DNA of 64,000 nucleotides from Lepagella muris. GTDB lineage: Bacteria; Bacteroidota; Bacteroidia; Bacteroidales; Muribaculaceae. The notes beneath the pieces were generated by a model, which did not search any database, had not been told where the DNA came from, and was given only the letters and a program-made list of their open reading frames with translations. Position 1 is the first letter of the stretch, and every line of letters begins with the position of its first letter. Shown here piece after piece: positions 60,166 through 64,000 of this stretch. The stretch is taken from the NCBI RefSeq assembly GCF_004793975.1, contig NZ_SRYB01000009.1, positions 1-64,000 of the forward strand, in the 5' to 3' direction. The position numbers and the translations under genes were made by a program.

Positions 60166-63162
60166 TCAAATCAACTTTAAGAATGAGCTTCTGCCGATTT
60201 GAAGAGTGTTCTTCTCATCGTAATCACTCCATTTTACATTTACTACTGCAACGATCATTCGGCCCTCTGCTTTCTTCAGCTCCTTTTTCCAAATATCCCA
60301 ATCATCCCAGATGGTAAGGATATTAGTTTCAGTATTTTGCTGAAGCTCGATTTTGCCAAAGTGCTTAGTTTCGCCAGTTCGTTTATCCTTGTAGGATTTA
60401 TCAGTAACAGAGCAGATAGCGGCACAAATGACACCTTTTCGGACTTCATAGAACATATTGCTGAGGTCTGAGAACTCGATATACTTGTTTGCTGAAACAC
60501 TCTTTGGCTTCTCCATATTATCATAGATCCTACGATAATCAATAGTGCCGTGACCAGAAACAGTGATTTGCTGACGACTCCACCAGTAATGCTTATCTCG
60601 CATTTCTTCAGGAATATCCTTTTCAGTCAGCTTAAATCCTAAAAGAGTAGCAGCCTTTTCTAATAAGCCATATCGCTCCAGAACTGAGCCAACATTTTCG
60701 CAAGCATCAAAGGCTCCAGCAAAAATCAGATTACGAACACTTCTTGCTGTCACCGGGCAGCGTTCACGAGTCTCTGCCGTCCCTTCATCATCAAAGTTCT
60801 TGAACTTGCTTTTGAAGATACGCTTGATAAAATCTTCCAGGTCATAAAACTCACCATACAGATTACGCTCCTGAACGATATACTTAACCGCTTTAGGACC
60901 TAATTGCTTAATGCGAGATAAAGACCAGTAAATCTTATTATTCTTGAAGTCTGCCGTGAAATTTTCACCTGAGATGTTGATGTTTGGCTTCTCCAGCTCC
61001 GTACCACCGACAGTCTTGATTTCATTCATAAGAACTGCCATCTTATCCTCATCTTGGTCTCGTAGAACGACAGTATAGAAAGCAGTTGGATAGTAAGTTT
61101 TGAGCCACGCACCGACATAAGCCGTCAACCCATAAGCTGTAGCGTGAGAATTGCACGTCACAACCCCCTTCCCAGTAAGGAAAGTATGGTATGGATGCTC
61201 CATTTCTACATCATACACTGCCGTATCACAAAGATATTCCACTGATACTACCTGAACCACAGCAGTGCCAAGACCCTTACGGCCCATCTTTACACGGCCC
61301 ATTTCATAATGAGCTTTCTTATGACAACTTGGGCATAAGGTCTGAATATTGGAGTAATTTTCCCCGACATCTGAATGATCGCCATTGATATGATGAATCT
61401 CCAGTCGCTTCAAATGCTTGCCACATTTCTCACAGTGATCTTTCTTCAGATGCTGCTTATAATACTCCAGCTTTGTATAATTGGAGTCACGAGTCATAAA
61501 ACCCTGATGACCTTTCTGCGCATTGATGCTGTGGGCCTCCACATTATCATTTGAATGATACCTGGGATTGTTCAATTTACCCTTGTCAGTAAACCGATAG
61601 GTTGTATCTTCCTTAATCCAACCCACACGGATATACATAAAATCCTCGCCGGGGATAAGCTCATCAGTACGCTTTTGGCCATCCAATGTCGGGTGTTTAT
61701 GATTGTCGGTTACATCAATCGTGCTGCCATTTGCCAATGTAATACGATATACTGGGCGAACACCCTGATAACGGATATCCACAATGCGGTTGATGACCAA
61801 CTTCTCATCTTCATTCAAAGACCAACAAGTGCCATAGCCGAACTTCCGATACTTATTTCTAAGACCAAGACGGTTGTTGGCTTTAGCCCATTCATAGTCA
61901 TTTTTGGTGCGCCACATATCACCGATATTGATACGAGTGCCAGCACCTTTCTCCTTATGTCTGCCCCACAAGTATTCGTGGCCGGCGATACAAGCATTAA
62001 AAGAATACTTTGCAGCATCTTCCACATTGCTCCAGATTTGATCAGCAGCTTCTTTAGGACACCCGTTTTGCTTGGCTCCGGCAAAGAACTTAGCTTGAAA
62101 CTTACGAACTTTCTCCAGTTTTTTCTTACTCAGAGCCTTCACAAGATTCACACCGTCACCAAGGCTAAGGCCACCAACCTTTTGAGCCACACGAGAAATC
62201 TGCTCCTGATAAACCATCTGAGCAAAAGTATCTTTCAAGATTTCATAAGTTCCCCATAAGTAGGTTGGCTCATATTCACCTCGCTTTGCACGAACATAAT
62301 TATCAGCAGCTCCAGAGTCGAGAGGACCTGGACGGAACAGCGCAACAGAAGCAATCAGGTCATTAATATTATCCGGAGCCAGACGTTTGATGAATTTTGT
62401 GATACCCTCGCCACCCATCTGGAACACGCCCTGAGTATTGCCCTCACGGATAATCTTAAATACCTTCTCATCATTCAGATACTTAGAAGCGATTTCAAGA
62501 ATGTTATACTTGACCCCATACTCACTCTCAACAAGATTGAGCGTATCTGAAAGTCTGGTAAGCTCCTTAATACCCAGTACGTCATTCTTCAAGATACCAA
62601 TAGCATCAATATCATTACCTGAAATCTCAGATACCAACAGGTCGCCCATCTTTCGGATAGGTAGTAGGTCAAAACATTCCACACGCTCTCCTTTGACATA
62701 TTCTGGAGTGATGATAAGTGCGGAGGCGTGAATACCGGCAGAGCGAGCTTGCCCCATAATCGGTAATATCTCTTCAAACACATCGGGATATTTCTGAATG
62801 AAATCCCTCATACGTTTGTCTGTGGAAGCCATCTTCATCAGGTCGGTCCACGTCATATTATCATCCAGAATCGCTGTCAGATAATTGGTGGTAGCCTGAG
62901 AAATTTTATGAGTTCTGGCCACGTCTTTGATGACTGACTTTATCTTCTCAGTTGTAAATGTACCAGCTGAAAAGACACGCTGGAGACCGTCTTTGTTATA
63001 GCGTCTTTCCAAATATGCCTTTACCTCATCACGGCGAACCGCACTGAAGTCAGAATCAATATCAGGAAGAGAGCCGTGATTGCGTTTCACATATCCGTCG
63101 CCGGCATAGCAATCTGAAACAAGAGAGGTATTAGTTTTGTGAGTTATTGCCCGAATTTTCAT
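60166..63162 (-). CDS. dnaE: C-family DNA polymerase (DnaE-like), C-terminal portion with intein
   Basis: About 998 residues from MKIRAITHKT (63162, the likely start; the frame is open to 63243). It contains the catalytic strand SLPDIDSDF, then FSAGTFTTEKIKSVIKD, VALFRPGPLDSGAADNYV and YQEQISRVAQKVGG. An HNH intein interrupts the SHATAYG site. The later part has the helix-hairpin and an OB-like end. The N-terminal part of the polymerase is coded by the next upstream frame, which overlaps by 32 bases, so the enzyme is either split in two proteins or joined by a frameshift. Confidence 0.88.
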   Translation of the reverse strand: MKIRAITHKTNTSLVSDCYAGDGYVKRNHGSLPDIDSDFSAVRRDEVKAYLERRYNKDGLQRVFSAGTFTTEKIKSVIKDVARTHKISQATTNYLTAILDDNMTWTDLMKMASTDKRMRDFIQKYPDVFEEILPIMGQARSAGIHASALIITPEYVKGERVECFDLLPIRKMGDLLVSEISGNDIDAIGILKNDVLGIKELTRLSDTLNLVESEYGVKYNILEIASKYLNDEKVFKIIREGNTQGVFQMGGEGITKFIKRLAPDNINDLIASVALFRPGPLDSGAADNYVRAKRGEYEPTYLWGTYEILKDTFAQMVYQEQISRVAQKVGGLSLGDGVNLVKALSKKKLEKVRKFQAKFFAGAKQNGCPKEAADQIWSNVEDAAKYSFNACIAGHEYLWGRHKEKGAGTRINIGDMWRTKNDYEWAKANNRLGLRNKYRKFGYGTCWSLNEDEKLVINRIVDIRYQGVRPVYRITLANGSTIDVTDNHKHPTLDGQKRTDELIPGEDFMYIRVGWIKEDTTYRFTDKGKLNNPRYHSNDNVEAHSINAQKGHQGFMTRDSNYTKLEYYKQHLKKDHCEKCGKHLKRLEIHHINGDHSDVGENYSNIQTLCPSCHKKAHYEMGRVKMGRKGLGTAVVQVVSVEYLCDTAVYDVEMEHPYHTFLTGKGVVTCNSHATAYGLTAYVGAWLKTYYPTAFYTVVLRDQDEDKMAVLMNEIKTVGGTELEKPNINISGENFTADFKNNKIYWSLSRIKQLGPKAVKYIVQERNLYGEFYDLEDFIKRIFKSKFKNFDDEGTAETRERCPVTARSVRNLIFAGAFDACENVGSVLERYGLLEKAATLLGFKLTEKDIPEEMRDKHYWWSRQQITVSGHGTIDYRRIYDNMEKPKSVSANKYIEFSDLSNMFYEVRKGVICAAICSVTDKSYKDKRTGETKHFGKIELQQNTETNILTIWDDWDIWKKELKKAEGRMIVAVVNVKWSDYDEKNTLQIGRSSFLKLI
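61150..61992 (-). other. Intein with HNH endonuclease in the phage polymerase
   Basis: The 281-codon insert interrupts the DnaE motif FNA|SHATAYG. It begins with Cys (CIAGHEYLWG) and ends GVVTCN before the Ser of the C-extein. Hint-type strands (VYRITLANGSTIDVTDNH, then VYDVEMEHPYHTFLTGKG) frame an HNH endonuclease (CEKCGKHL, IHHINGDHSDVGENYSNIQT, CPSCHKKAH). The residue before the final Asn is Cys instead of the usual His. If spliced, the extein reads YSFNASHATAYG, which matches bacterial DnaE (YGFNKSHA). Confidence 0.92.
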
Positions 63163-64000
63163 GCAGAAGTTTCTTGGGTAAGGTGTGAAGTATATCACAG
63201 TTATCGAACTGAATGTCATCACCTTCTTGCAACTCATCTGCATATACGGTCAGCTGCTCACCATTTCTGATCACAACTAACTCAGCATCCTTATCGAGCA
63301 AGAGTATCTTATCATCATCTAAGGCCAACTCAAAGTAATCTGAGGACTCTATATCATCGGCCATAACAGTTACCTTATCCGGCTCCAGACCGGCGCGCTC
63401 CGGCAACAAGAAACGCTCAAAAATCAAATCATATTTCAGGGGATCAATAAATGTGATACCCATAAGATAGAGTAGTAGGCACCCACCGGCAGAGCCTCGA
63501 CCAATTCCAGTCAAGATACCATTTTCTTGGGCCCAGTTCAGTTCATCTCTCTGAATAAGGAAATAATCAACATTATCGGTGCTTTCAATAACGTACTTCT
63601 CATATTCGACACGCTTCCGATATTCCTCTTCCTCTCCTTCAGGAACCAGTTTCTTAAATCCTTCCTCAATCAATGATCGGAACATAGTCAAAGTATCACC
63701 ATACTTCTCACGTTCCTGAGGAGTCATATCATACTTGGGAGCATAGTTATCACTAAGATCATAAGCAGCTGAAGCGTTTTCAATAATGTCAGCAGTCGCT
63801 TCACACATATCATAGAAAACATCATCGTCATATCTATCGGAGAAGAGAGCACGGAACTCATCATAAATCTCATCAATAGTTTTGAGATACTGCTTGTATG
63901 ATTGCTCATGGGCAGCCCCAGTGTCAACCTTATTGAGAATAACCTTGGTACGCCAATCTTCTTTATCCAAATAGTAAACATCTTGGATTAGAACTGGTCG
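63131..64000 (-). CDS. dnaE: C-family DNA polymerase, N-terminal portion (partial at window edge)
   Basis: The frame runs off the window at 64000. It reads (VLIQDVYYLDKEDWR) then the palm start LIQRDELNWAQENGILTGIGRGSAGGCLLLYLMGITFIDPL and FERFLLPERAG, as in DnaE. A polar insert (IRNGEQLTVYADELQEGDD) follows, and a stop at 63131. The conserved catalytic strand (SLPDIDSDF) that should follow is in the other frame, one base shifted. The two reading frames overlap by 32 codons. Confidence 0.82.
   Translation of the reverse strand, partial: RPVLIQDVYYLDKEDWRTKVILNKVDTGAAHEQSYKQYLKTIDEIYDEFRALFSDRYDDDVFYDMCEATADIIENASAAYDLSDNYAPKYDMTPQEREKYGDTLTMFRSLIEEGFKKLVPEGEEEEYRKRVEYEKYVIESTDNVDYFLIQRDELNWAQENGILTGIGRGSAGGCLLLYLMGITFIDPLKYDLIFERFLLPERAGLEPDKVTVMADDIESSDYFELALDDDKILLLDKDAELVVIRNGEQLTVYADELQEGDDIQFDNCDILHTLPKKLLHENSGNNSQN

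Noticed and set aside
61150..63162. A second intein between ERAG and SLPDIDSDF of the polymerase
   Set aside because: The insert has no Cys/Ser start with a Hint block A and no His-Asn or Cys-Asn end, so it fits a native insertion with a split better than an intein.

Overview
The window looks like a chromosomal stretch of a gut Bacteroidales bacterium. The evidence is Bacteroidetes-type promoters (TAnnTTTG boxes ahead of several genes), TonB-dependent and OMP_b-brl outer-membrane proteins, an HmuY/R/S haem operon, Bacteroidales-type mobilization genes and ISAs1/IS3 insertion sequences. A Muribaculaceae-like host is my guess; genus cannot be set from this sequence alone. Everything was read by eye, so domain calls are motif-based.

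Layout. (1) 0-4.6 kb: a dicarboxylate symporter, an OmpR-type two-component pair and a divergent lipoprotein gene whose promoter carries phased repeats. (2) 4.6-14.7 kb: an accessory graveyard. It holds an integrase remnant, a DUF3800 gene pair, broken fragments, an ECF sigma / membrane protein / CPBP protease operon, a CAT-like acetyltransferase, AraC, tautomerase, GNAT and broken YCII genes, a second integrase remnant, and a TetR-MMPL-porin operon collapsed by a deletion. (3) 14.9-26.1 kb: a seven-gene haem-uptake operon (calycin-like lipoprotein, HmuY, HmuR, CobN-like HmuS, HmuT, HmuU, HmuV), a separately promoted flavodoxin, and a divergent regulator with ScdA_N, hemerythrin and LuxR domains. 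Three promoters here share one 21-bp palindrome placed exactly 21 nt from the -7 box, which defines a small regulon. (4) 26.1-36.2 kb: duplicated remnants of region 2 genes, a nonsense-broken radical SAM gene, HxlR regulators with a DJ-1/PfpI gene, a third integrase remnant, an IS3 remnant, an outer-membrane barrel gene with a TPR-LuxR regulator, and a complete ISAs1 element with a 9-bp target duplication.

(5) 36.5-52.15 kb: an apparently complete integrative mobilizable element. It has a tyrosine recombinase, a RhuM-Fic protein, a cargo array of about eleven mostly membrane or exported proteins, an excisionase-like protein, a DUF3987 primase-like protein, an oriT-like spacer, and MobC and a relaxase. 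Its ends share a 24-nt exact direct repeat and a 13-bp candidate core. In the cargo array a repeated DNA block encodes both the end of one protein and the start of the next (MKLTDKRFW) in two frames. This is the most unusual system I see.

(6) 52.4-64 kb: large-phage genes, all on the minus strand. They comprise a C-family (DnaE-like) polymerase with an HNH intein and split into two overlapping reading frames, a guanylate-kinase-like protein, a DEDDh exonuclease, a lysis cassette, terminase genes and a probable head-tail protein. The polymerase runs off the window. Whether this is a prophage, a truncated prophage or an assembly junction cannot be decided here.
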